A DNA stretch of 64,000 nucleotides from JAJEAD01 sp964420925 (GTDB taxonomy: Bacteria; Pseudomonadota; Gammaproteobacteria; HK1), in NCBI GenBank assembly GCA_964420925.1, contig CAYQVB010000154.1, positions 11,710-75,709 of the forward strand, written 5' to 3'. Positions 7,937 through 16,226 of this stretch are shown here, piece by piece. The translations under genes were made by a program, and so were the position numbers. The notes beneath the pieces were generated by a model, which had not been told where the DNA came from, did not search any database, and saw only the letters and a list, made by a program, of their open reading frames with translations. Numbering within the stretch: the stretch's first letter is position 1; each line of letters begins with the position of its first letter.

Positions 7937-9067
7937 TCACCCGCGCAGTCGCGCGGGGTTCAGATCGGCCTCCTCGACGCCCAGCGCACGAAGGTCTTCC
8001 GGCAACGAGTCCCCCGCGGCGAGCGCGGCGGAGCTTCTCCCCATGCCGTTGGAGGTCTCGATGCCGTACCCGCCCTGGCCCGCGCACCAGAAGAAACCCT
8101 CGAGGTCGGGGTCGTAGCCGACCACGGGCACGCCGTCGGGGACGAAGCTTCGCAGACCCGCCCAGCGGCGAATGATGCGCGACACTTTCATGGTGGTGGC
8201 CCGCTCGATGCGGTCCACGGTGATCGCGATGTCGATCTCCTCGGGCTGGGCGTCCTGCGGCGGTACCGGGGTCTCGTCGGCGGGCGAGCCGAGCACCACC
8301 CCCGCGTCCACTTTGAAGTAGAACTCCTCCTCGGTGTCGACGGCGACCGGCCAGGAGTGTCCGTCCACTCCCTCCGGCAGGGGAAATGCGATCACGGTAC
8401 GGCGCTTGGGCTGCAGCCCCACGGTGCGCGCACCCGCCCGTTCCGCCACCACGTCCGCCCACGCCCCGGCGGCGTTGATCACCACCGGGGCGGCGAACTC
8501 TCCGGCCGGGGTCCGGACGTGCCACTTTCCCCCGCGGCGTTCGAAGGACTCCGCCGGCGCCCGGGTCACGATCTCCGCGCCGGCGCGGCGCAGGCCGCGA
8601 ATATAGCCCTGGTGAATGGCGTCGACATCCAGGGCCATGGTGTTCGGGTCGTGGATGGCGGCGGCGAGATAGTCGGGGCGGAGCACCGGCACCATGTCTA
8701 GGGCTTCGCGAACGCTGATCTCGTGGATCTCCGGGGAGAGCAGCTGCACCGCCTCCAACGCGGCATGGAGCGCCGGCTTCTGGTCCTCCCGCGCGATGAA
8801 GAGGAAACCGTGGGGCCGGGCGAGCGGCACCTCGGTGAAGGAGGAGGGCGGATTGCGGAAGAAATCGCCGCCCCCGATGGCGAGCGCGCGGATGATGCGC
8901 GGCCCGTAGGCCTCGGTGTACACCGCGACCGAACGCCCGGTGGTGTGGTACCCCGGCTGCTCCTCCATTTCGAGCACGATCACGTAGTGGCGCGGCGCCA
9001 GCCAGTGCGCGCAGGAGGTGCCCCCGATCCCGGCACCGATGATCAGGAAATCGCATTCGCGCACCAT
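7937..9067 (-). CDS. FAD-dependent oxidoreductase (DAO/glycine-oxidase-like)
   Basis: A 376-residue DAO-family flavoprotein. The N-terminal FLIIGAGIGG is the FAD-binding G-x-G-x-x-G loop. A second FAD contact, GQGGYGIETS, lies near the C-terminus, as in D-amino-acid dehydrogenases and glycine/sarcosine oxidases. A GAGGAA sequence sits a few bases upstream of the ATG at 9067. The substrate is probably an amino acid or N-methyl amino acid, inferred from family only. The neighbouring crotonase is convergent and not obviously linked. Confidence 0.88.
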   Translation of the reverse strand: MVRECDFLIIGAGIGGTSCAHWLAPRHYVIVLEMEEQPGYHTTGRSVAVYTEAYGPRIIRALAIGGGDFFRNPPSSFTEVPLARPHGFLFIAREDQKPALHAALEAVQLLSPEIHEISVREALDMVPVLRPDYLAAAIHDPNTMALDVDAIHQGYIRGLRRAGAEIVTRAPAESFERRGGKWHVRTPAGEFAAPVVINAAGAWADVVAERAGARTVGLQPKRRTVIAFPLPEGVDGHSWPVAVDTEEEFYFKVDAGVVLGSPADETPVPPQDAQPEEIDIAITVDRIERATTMKVSRIIRRWAGLRSFVPDGVPVVGYDPDLEGFFWCAGQGGYGIETSNGMGRSSAALAAGDSLPEDLRALGVEEADLNPARLRG

Positions 9068-9376
9068 CGCCGTTCCTCTCGTCCTGTCAGGGGATGCCCG
9101 GCCCCGCTCGCACGCACGCCGGGGTCATCAGCGGGGCCGGAGGATAAAGCAAGGTCGCCGGCTCCCATAGCACCCGCGCCGGCGTTCTGCTTCCGGGCTC
9201 CCCGAATCCCGCCGGAATTCTGGAAGTCGGTACGAAGCGGGCTTAGAGTTCCGGCGACGTCGACGGCCTGGTCGACTGATGTGCACCGGTTTCATGGGTG
9301 TGCGCGACATCGACGGGTGACCACCTCGGATCCGGCACGTCGCTGGGCCGCGCCGAGAAGCGGAGGTGCGCAAATC
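9068..9376. other. intergenic region, no gene seen
   Basis: About 310 bases between the divergent DAO oxidoreductase and the methylmalonyl-CoA epimerase gene. No open frame with family resemblance, repeat or RNA was recognised; promoters for both flanking genes are expected here. Confidence 0.45.
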
Positions 9377-9781
9377 ATGATCGGAAGGCTGAACCATGTG
9401 GCGATCGCGGTGCCTGATCTCGAGAGCGCGGCCGCGGTGTACCGGGACACCCTGGGCGCCGCCGTGAGCGAGCCCGTGCCTCTGCCCGAGCACGGGGTGA
9501 CCACGGTGTTCGTCGAGCTGCCCAACGCCAAGGTGGAGTTGCTGGAGCCGCTCGGCGAAGGCTCCCCCATCGCCGGCTTTCTTTCCCGCCATCCCGGGGG
9601 CGGCACGCACCACCTCTGCTACGAAGTGGACGACATCCTCGCCGCCCGCGACCGCCTCGCCGCGGCCGGAGCGCGCGTGCTCGGCGACGGGGAGCCGCGC
9701 ATCGGGGCGCACGGCAAGCCGGTGCTCTTCCTCCACCCCAAGGACTTCTGCGGGACCCTCATCGAGATCGAGCAGGCCTGA
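9377..9781 (+). CDS. mce: methylmalonyl-CoA epimerase
   Basis: A 134-residue VOC-fold protein matching the length and sequence style of methylmalonyl-CoA epimerase. This enzyme interconverts the 2R and 2S forms of methylmalonyl-CoA between propionyl-CoA carboxylase and the B12 mutase. Metal ligands expected in the family are visible: His in LNHVAIAV, His in THHLCYEV and Glu in TLIEIEQA. The start ATG at 9377 has GGAGGT about ten bases upstream. No mutase or carboxylase genes are in the window. Confidence 0.88.
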   Translation: MIGRLNHVAIAVPDLESAAAVYRDTLGAAVSEPVPLPEHGVTTVFVELPNAKVELLEPLGEGSPIAGFLSRHPGGGTHHLCYEVDDILAARDRLAAAGARVLGDGEPRIGAHGKPVLFLHPKDFCGTLIEIEQA

Positions 9782-9959
9782 GCCGGGAAGAGCGGCCGGC
9801 ACCGGGCACGACGCGCCGTCCCCGTTGCGCCCGGGGAAGTGGCTGGTGTATCCATGCCGACCATGTGCGGTTCGAGGCAGACGAGGTCGTGTCGAATCCT
9901 GTCGAACACTCCGCAGGGGCGCTGGCCGATCGGGTGATGGGCGGCCCCACGAAGGGCGG

Positions 9960-11030
9960 ATGCAATTGAGGGTCGGCCCCTCGGTCATCGTCGTCGGGGC
10001 GGGGATCGTCGGCGCCTCGCTCGCCTACCACCTCGCCGCGGCCGGCGCGAGGGTGACGCTCATCGACGAGGCGCTTCCGGCCTCGGGCGCGACGTCCCGG
10101 TCCTTTGCGTGGATCAACGTCGTGCACGGCGTCGCCGCGGACTACGCTCGGCTGCGCAACCTCGCGATTGGCGACTACCATCGGCTGCAAGAGGAGCTCG
10201 CCGGCACGCTCCCGGTGAACTGGAGCGGCGCCCTCACTTGGTCGGCCGATCCGGCGGAGTCTGAGCAGATGGTCGCCGAGCACGCGGCCTGGGGCTACGA
10301 GGTCAGACTCGTCGACGCGCAGGAAATCACCGTTCTCGAGCCCAATCTGGCCGTTCCGCCTCCGGTGGCGGCATTTGCGCCCGGCGAGGGTGCGCTCGAC
10401 CCGGTCGCGGCGACCCGGACCCTCGTCGCCGCGGCGGTCGAGAAGGGGGCACGACTGATCACCCACGGCGCGGTCACCGGGCTCGATCTCGATGATCGCC
10501 GAGCTGCGGGCGTCCGGCTGGAGACCGGCACGCTCGAGGCGGATGTCGTCGTGCTTGCCGCCGGCACCGGCTCGACTGCGCTGTGCGCCGGCGTCGGCAT
10601 CCACCTGCCGGTCTCCGTGTCGCCTGCGCTCCTGCTGCGCTTCCGCGCGCCATCCGGGCTGGTCCGGCGGATCATCAGCAATGATGAGGTCGAGGTCCGG
10701 GAGGGCGGCGAAAGCAGACTGCTCGTGGCCGAGAACCACGCGGAAGGAGAGGCGCGTGACGCTCTCGCCGAGGAAGTCCTGAAGACGCTGCGCCGCCACT
10801 TCCGTGGCTCCGAAGGCGTCGAGCTTCTCGATGCCGAGACCGGCTGGCGTCCGATGCCCGCCGACGGCATGCCGATAGTGGGATTCGTGCCTTCGGTGCC
10901 GAACCTCTACCTCGCGGTCATGCACGCCGGCATCGTCATGGCGCCGGTCATGGGCCGGCTGGCCGTCGAGGAGATCGTCAGGGAACACGAGGTCGATGTG
11001 CTCGCGTCCTGCCGTCTCTCCCGCTTCTGA
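9960..11030 (+). CDS. FAD-dependent oxidoreductase (DAO family)
   Basis: A 356-residue DAO-fold flavoprotein. The FAD loop VIVVGAGIVGAS is near the N-terminus, and a SGATSRSFAWIN segment follows, similar to the flavin-contacting region of glycine and D-amino-acid oxidases. The C-terminal region GWRPMPADGMPIVGFV is typical of the family. The start was placed at ATG 9960 because the flavin-binding strand follows directly; 45 further upstream codons are open but arginine-rich and unlike the family. It may form a small unit with the epimerase gene 180 bases upstream, but no shared pathway is evident. Confidence 0.85.
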   Translation: MQLRVGPSVIVVGAGIVGASLAYHLAAAGARVTLIDEALPASGATSRSFAWINVVHGVAADYARLRNLAIGDYHRLQEELAGTLPVNWSGALTWSADPAESEQMVAEHAAWGYEVRLVDAQEITVLEPNLAVPPPVAAFAPGEGALDPVAATRTLVAAAVEKGARLITHGAVTGLDLDDRRAAGVRLETGTLEADVVVLAAGTGSTALCAGVGIHLPVSVSPALLLRFRAPSGLVRRIISNDEVEVREGGESRLLVAENHAEGEARDALAEEVLKTLRRHFRGSEGVELLDAETGWRPMPADGMPIVGFVPSVPNLYLAVMHAGIVMAPVMGRLAVEEIVREHEVDVLASCRLSRF

Positions 11031-11286
11031 ACGGAGCTCGGCGCACCGCTGCCGGGAAAACGCCTCAGTGGCCGAGCGCGGACACTACGCTCACGCGTTC
11101 CAAAGTGGGGTTGCGACTCGCCTCGCGAGCTCAGGCGGGCGCCGCCCGGGCCCGGATCGGGTTTTCGGTCCCGCGAAAGGGACGATCGCCTACGTCATTC
11201 GAGCCCCCGTCCCATTCCTGTCGTCCTCGGCCCCTGCGGCTAGAATGCCCCATGGAGCCGCGCGCTCCGCCGGTGAGAGACGCGAG

Positions 11287-12444
11287 GTGCACGATTCCGT
11301 CCATGTTGCCGACGAGCACCGCATGCTGCGCGAGCAGGTGCGGCGCTTCGTCGAACGAGAGGTCATCCCCCATGCCGGCGACTGGGAGGCGGCGGGCAAG
11401 ATTCCCCGGGAGGTGTTCCGCAAGCTCGGAGACCTCGGGGTGCTCGGCATGCGCTGCCCGGTCGAGCACGGCGGCAGCGGGCTCGACGCGCTCGCCTCGG
11501 TGGTGCTCGCGGAGGAACTCGGACGCTCCACCTACAGCGGCTTCGCAATCGCGGTGCTAGTGCACACCGACATGGCTTCGCCCCATCTCATCAACTCGGG
11601 CCGCGCCGATCAGCTCGCGCGCTACGTCCCGCGCATCGTCACCGGCGAGATCGTCACCGCGGTAGCGGTGACCGAGCCCGATGCCGGCTCGGACGTGCAG
11701 GGGATCCGGACCCGCGCCCGGCGCGAGGGAAACGGCTGGGTGCTGAACGGCTCGAAGGTGTACATCACGAATGGCGTGCACGCGAACCTGCTCTTCGTCG
11801 CGGCGCGGACCGACCCGGAGGCGAAGCCCTCGCGGGGTACCTCGATGTTCATCGTCGAGCGCGACACCCCCGGATTCCGGGTCGCGCGCCAGCTCGACAA
11901 GATGGGCTGGCTCTGCTCCGACACCGCCGAGCTCGTCTTCGAGGACGCCCGTCTGCCCGCCGACGCCCTGCTCGGCGAGGAGCACCGGGGCTTCTACGAG
12001 ATCATGAAGAACTTCCAGAACGAACGGCTGGTCGCGGCCGCAATCAATGTCGGCGAGGCGAGCAAGGCGATCGAGCTGACGCTCGAGTACACGCGGGAGC
12101 GCAAGGCATTCGGCGGCTCGCTGTGGGACCGCCAGGCGATCCGCCAGCGCCTCGCCGCCCTGAGCGCGCGGGTAGAGGGGCTGCGCCACCTCGTCTACCA
12201 CACCGCGTGGCTCGACACTCGGGGGGTGGACTGCGTGGCGCAGGTGTCGATGGCCAAGGCCTGGGGGGGAGAGCTCGTGAACGACGTGATCCTCGCCTGC
12301 CAGCGCTTCCACGGCGCCTTCGGCTTCATGCGCGAGTGCGCCATCGAACGCATGGCCCGCGACACGCGCGCCCATCTCGTCGGGGGCGGGGCGACCGAGG
12401 TGATGTACGAAGAGGTGGCCAAGCGCATGGAGGTGACCGTCTGA
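11287..12444 (+). CDS. acyl-CoA dehydrogenase
   Basis: A 385-residue FAD acyl-CoA dehydrogenase that introduces an alpha,beta double bond in an acyl-CoA and passes electrons to ETF. Visible family signatures are VTEPDAGSDVQG (substrate/FAD loop), SKVYITNG, and QRFHGAFGFMRE near the C-terminus. The usual C-terminal catalytic glutamate is replaced in the GGGATE segment. E246 in NFQNERLVAAA aligns with the alternative catalytic glutamate of isovaleryl-CoA and long-chain enzymes. The start is probably GTG 11287 (GAGAGACGCGAG upstream); ATG 11245 is an alternative. The stop overlaps the next start (TGATG), so the two genes are translationally coupled. Confidence 0.92.
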   Translation: MHDSVHVADEHRMLREQVRRFVEREVIPHAGDWEAAGKIPREVFRKLGDLGVLGMRCPVEHGGSGLDALASVVLAEELGRSTYSGFAIAVLVHTDMASPHLINSGRADQLARYVPRIVTGEIVTAVAVTEPDAGSDVQGIRTRARREGNGWVLNGSKVYITNGVHANLLFVAARTDPEAKPSRGTSMFIVERDTPGFRVARQLDKMGWLCSDTAELVFEDARLPADALLGEEHRGFYEIMKNFQNERLVAAAINVGEASKAIELTLEYTRERKAFGGSLWDRQAIRQRLAALSARVEGLRHLVYHTAWLDTRGVDCVAQVSMAKAWGGELVNDVILACQRFHGAFGFMRECAIERMARDTRAHLVGGGATEVMYEEVAKRMEVTV

Positions 12445-15400
12445 TGGCGCTCGCCGCCGCAAGCCTCGACGATCGCTACGAGCGCGAGAGCGGCGCCCTC
12501 TACCTCACCGGCAGCCAGGCCCTGGTGCGCCTCGCGCTGATGCAGAAGGCGCGCGACCGGCGTGCGGGACTGAGTACCGGCTGCTTCATCTCCGGTTACC
12601 GCGGCTCGCCGATGCACAACGCGGACAAGGAGCTGTGGCGCGCGCAACGTTTCCTGGACCGGGCCGACATCCACTTCCAGCCCGCGGTGAACGAGGACCT
12701 CGCCGCCACCGCCTGTTGGGGCACCCAGCAGATCAATCTCTTCCCCGGCGCCCGCTTCGACGGGGTGTTCGCGATCTGGTACGGCAAGGGACCGGGCCTC
12801 GATCGCAGCGTCGACGCCATCCGCCACGCCAACCTCTCGGGGACTGCGCGGCACGGCGGAGTGCTTGCGGTGGTCGGCGACGACCACGGCATGAAGTCCT
12901 CCGACGTGCCCGCGACGAGTGAGCCGACCTTCATGGACCTGATGATGCCGGTGCTCTATCCGGCGAGCGTCAGGGAGATCCTCGAGTACGGGCTTTTCGG
13001 TTTCGCGCTCTCGCGCTTCTGCGGGGCCTGGGTGGGGTTCAAGACGGTGGCGGACACCCTCGACACCGCGGTGTCGATCGTCATCGACGATCCGCAATGG
13101 CCGTCCATCGTGGAGCCGGACGACTTCGAGCTCCCGCCGGACGGCGTGCACATCCGGCTGCCCGATCCATGGGCCAACCAGGAGCCGAGGCTGCGCCACC
13201 ACAAGATGGGCGCGGCGCTCGCTTTCGCGCGGGCGAACCGCCTGAACCGCCGCCTCGTCGACGCCCGGAAGGCGCGCCTCGGGGTCGTGTCGAGCGGCAA
13301 GGCGGCGCTCGACGTAGTGCAGGCGCTCCGCGACCTGGGGCTCGACGAGGCGGGGGCGTCCGCGCTCGGGATCCGGGTGCTGAAGGTGGCGATGCCCCAT
13401 CCCGCCGACCTCGAGGGCCTGCGTGCCTTCGCGGACGGCCTCGACGAGGTCCTGGTGGTCGAGGAGAAGCGTCGCATCATCGAGACGCAGGTCAAGGATG
13501 CGCTCTACGCGCTGCCGGACGGGCGCCGGCCGCGGGTGATCGGACGCCGCGACGAGAACGGCGCGCCCTTGCTGAGCGAGGTGGGCGAGCTCTCGGTGGA
13601 CGCCATCACTCGCGCGCTGGCGCGCAGCATCGGCCGATTCCACGAGAGCGAGCGCATGCGCGAACGCCTCTCCTTCCTCGATGCCAAGGAGGCCGAACGG
13701 CGTTCCCGTGCCGCGCTCAGCGTCACCCGTCTGCCGTATTTCTGCTCGGGGTGCCCCCACAACCGTTCCACCCGGGTCCCGCAGGGCAGCCGCGCCCACG
13801 GCGGGGTCGGCTGCCACTACATGGCGACCTACATGGAGCGCGACAACCTGACCCATACCCAGATGGGTGGGGAGGGCGCGACCTGGATCGGACAGGCTCC
13901 CTTCGTGGATACGCCTCACGTGTTCCAGAATCTCGGCGACGGCACCTACTATCATTGCGGCCTGCTCGCGATCCGCGCCTGCATCGCGGCCGGCGTCAAC
14001 ATCACCTACAAGATCCTCTACAACGACGCGGTGGCGATGACCGGGGGCCAGCCCGTCGACGGGCCGCTCGACCCCATGCGGATCTCGCGACAGGTGCGCG
14101 CGGAGGGAGTGAGCCGGATCGTCGTGGTGAGCGAGGAGCCGGAGAAGTATGCAGGCGCGCAGGACCGCTTTGCCGCCGGTACCCGCATCGAGCCCCGTCG
14201 CGCGCTCGACCGGGTGCAGCGGGAGCTGCGCGAGTGTCCGGGAGTGAGCGTGCTCATCTACGACCAGACCTGCGCAGCCGAGAAGCGCCGGCGGAGAAAG
14301 CGGGGCAAGATGCCGGATCCGCCGCGGCGCCTCTTCATCAACGAGCGGGTCTGCGAAGGCTGCGGCGACTGCAGCGCGAAGTCCAACTGCATGTCGGTGG
14401 TGCCGCTCGACACGGAGTTCGGGCGCAAGCGCCGCATCGACCAGTCTTCCTGCAACAAGGATTTCACCTGCTCGGAGGGATTCTGTCCGAGCTTCGTCAC
14501 CGTGCACGGGGCGAAGCCGCGCCGGGTCACGGCGGGAGGCCGCGTTCCCGCTCACCTTCGAGAGCTACCCGAGCCCTCACCGCCTTCGCTCGAAGGAAAG
14601 TCCTACGGCATCCTCGTCACCGGCATCGGGGGCACCGGGGTGGTCACGGTCGGCGCCATGATCACCATGGCCGCCCACCTCGAAGGCAAGGCCTGCTCTT
14701 CCGTCGACCAGTTCGGCATGGCGCAGAAAGGCGGGGCGGTCACCTCGCACCTGCGCATCGCCGCACGGGCCGAGGACATCAAGGCGGTGCGCCTCAACGA
14801 GGGCGCCGCCGACCTCCTGCTCGGCTGCGACGGGCTGGTTGCGGGCAGCGACCTCGCCCTCGACACCGTCGCAAGGGGGCACACGCGCGCGATCGTCAAC
14901 CGGCACGAGGCGATCACCGGGCACTTCACCCGCGATCCCGATACGCTGTTTCCAAGCCGGGGCATCGCCGCGCGCCTCGAAGCGGCGGCGGGGAAAGGGC
15001 AGGTCGACCTCCTCGACGCCACCCGGATTGCCACCGGCCTCATGGGCGACTCCATCGCCACCAACCTCTTCATGCTCGGCTACGCCTGGCAGAAGGGCCT
15101 GGTTCCGGTGAGCGCGGCCGGGATCGAGCGCGCCATCGAGCTGAACGCGGTGGCGGTGGAGAGCAACCGGGAGACCTTCCGGTGGGGACGCCGCGCCGCA
15201 GTGGACCTTGCGGCGGTCAGCGCCATCGCGGCGCCGGAGCGCGCGATGCCGGCGCGGGACGCTCCGGCGGCAAGCGTCGAGGCATTGATGGAGCGTCGCG
15301 CGGAGGATCTCGTCCACTACCAAGACCGGGCCTACGCGGATCGCTACCGGGCGCTCGTGGCCGAGGCGCGGCGCGCCGAATCCCGGCGGGCCGCGGGCAA

Positions 15401-15929
15401 GCACGGCTTTGCGCAAGCCGTGGCACGCTACGCCTACAAGCTGATGGCGTACAAGGACGAGTACGAGGTGGCCCGCCTCTACACCGACGGCGCCTTCGTG
15501 TCAGAGCTCGAACGCCACCTCGAGGGCGACATCCGTCTCGAGTTCCACATGGCCCCGCCGGTCTTCGCCGCCCGCGACCCGGATACCGGGCTCCCGAGGA
15601 AGCGGAGCTACGGACCCTGGATGATGCGGGCGCTGCGGGTGCTGGCGAAGCTGAAGAAACTGCGGGGCACCCGCCTCGACCCCTTCGGCCGCAGCGAGGA
15701 GCGCCGGACCGAACGCCGCCTGGTGGAAGAGTACGAGGCGACGGTGCGGGAGCTTGGCCGTGGTCTCGACTACGAGAACCACGGCCTCGCGGTGGGCATC
15801 GCCTCGCTGCCGGAAGGGATCCGGGGTTACGGCCACGTGAAGGCGGAGCACCTCGCCTGCGTGCGGGAGCGCCAGGCGGCGCTGCTCCAGGCGTGGCGCG
15901 CCCCGGCCGAAGCCCGGGCCGCAGGCTGA
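12444..15929 (+). CDS. indolepyruvate ferredoxin oxidoreductase, fused alpha-beta form
   Basis: A 1161-residue single-chain 2-ketoacid:ferredoxin oxidoreductase. The N-terminal part (GCFISGYRGSPMHNADKEL) is the pyrimidine-binding domain. The middle holds a thiamine-diphosphate core (GGEGATWIGQAPF... NDAVAMTGGQPVDG) and a ferredoxin-like cysteine cluster from C637 (VCEGCGDCSAKSNC) continuing to SSCNKDFTCSEGFC. The C-terminal half is the gamma domain (GIGGTGVVTVGAM). The family decarboxylates aryl pyruvates from Trp, Phe or Tyr to arylacetyl-CoA. It overlaps the acyl-CoA dehydrogenase gene by one base, so the two probably act in one amino-acid or aryl/branched-chain acid pathway. Confidence 0.93.
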   Translation: MALAAASLDDRYERESGALYLTGSQALVRLALMQKARDRRAGLSTGCFISGYRGSPMHNADKELWRAQRFLDRADIHFQPAVNEDLAATACWGTQQINLFPGARFDGVFAIWYGKGPGLDRSVDAIRHANLSGTARHGGVLAVVGDDHGMKSSDVPATSEPTFMDLMMPVLYPASVREILEYGLFGFALSRFCGAWVGFKTVADTLDTAVSIVIDDPQWPSIVEPDDFELPPDGVHIRLPDPWANQEPRLRHHKMGAALAFARANRLNRRLVDARKARLGVVSSGKAALDVVQALRDLGLDEAGASALGIRVLKVAMPHPADLEGLRAFADGLDEVLVVEEKRRIIETQVKDALYALPDGRRPRVIGRRDENGAPLLSEVGELSVDAITRALARSIGRFHESERMRERLSFLDAKEAERRSRAALSVTRLPYFCSGCPHNRSTRVPQGSRAHGGVGCHYMATYMERDNLTHTQMGGEGATWIGQAPFVDTPHVFQNLGDGTYYHCGLLAIRACIAAGVNITYKILYNDAVAMTGGQPVDGPLDPMRISRQVRAEGVSRIVVVSEEPEKYAGAQDRFAAGTRIEPRRALDRVQRELRECPGVSVLIYDQTCAAEKRRRRKRGKMPDPPRRLFINERVCEGCGDCSAKSNCMSVVPLDTEFGRKRRIDQSSCNKDFTCSEGFCPSFVTVHGAKPRRVTAGGRVPAHLRELPEPSPPSLEGKSYGILVTGIGGTGVVTVGAMITMAAHLEGKACSSVDQFGMAQKGGAVTSHLRIAARAEDIKAVRLNEGAADLLLGCDGLVAGSDLALDTVARGHTRAIVNRHEAITGHFTRDPDTLFPSRGIAARLEAAAGKGQVDLLDATRIATGLMGDSIATNLFMLGYAWQKGLVPVSAAGIERAIELNAVAVESNRETFRWGRRAAVDLAAVSAIAAPERAMPARDAPAASVEALMERRAEDLVHYQDRAYADRYRALVAEARRAESRRAAGKHGFAQAVARYAYKLMAYKDEYEVARLYTDGAFVSELERHLEGDIRLEFHMAPPVFAARDPDTGLPRKRSYGPWMMRALRVLAKLKKLRGTRLDPFGRSEERRTERRLVEEYEATVRELGRGLDYENHGLAVGIASLPEGIRGYGHVKAEHLACVRERQAALLQAWRAPAEARAAG

Positions 15930-16226
15930 ACACAGTCGCCATGCCTCGTGCTTGTTTCGGACTCCCGCTTTCACGCATCCTTGATCGGCCAAGCCGGTGG
16001 ATTCCCGCGAATCAAGGGAAGACGGCAGGCGATGTCGGGAGGAGATGGCGTCATTCCCGCGAAGGCGGAATCCACCCGTCTCAACTGCGGCGATGAAGCG
16101 GGAATACACGAGCGACCGTCGGCAGCTTCGCCACTGCCCGCCTTGCCCGAATGCCAATGTGCCACAGTGGCGATGCACCAAAGACAATGCGCTGCCGGCG
16201 ATTGCACGCCAGTGGAGAATGACACC
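15930..16226. repeat. intergenic region with a palindromic repeat element
   Basis: No gene. GGTGGATTCC at 15996-16005 is matched by the inverted copy GGAATCCACC at 16067-16076, enclosing about 60 bases that include cgtcattcccgcgaa. This is the type of short dispersed palindrome found between genes in many proteobacteria. A partial relative, gtggatt...gcgcgggaatgacg, lies at about 18531-18559. Confidence 0.6.

Noticed and set aside
12195..14555. A very long (786-codon) minus-strand open frame
   Set aside because: It is the mirror frame of the indolepyruvate oxidoreductase and acyl-CoA dehydrogenase genes, whose plus-strand translations carry clear motifs.
13097..16096. A 999-codon plus-strand open frame
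   Set aside because: Arginine- and proline-rich shadow of the oxidoreductase gene in a different frame; no domains visible.
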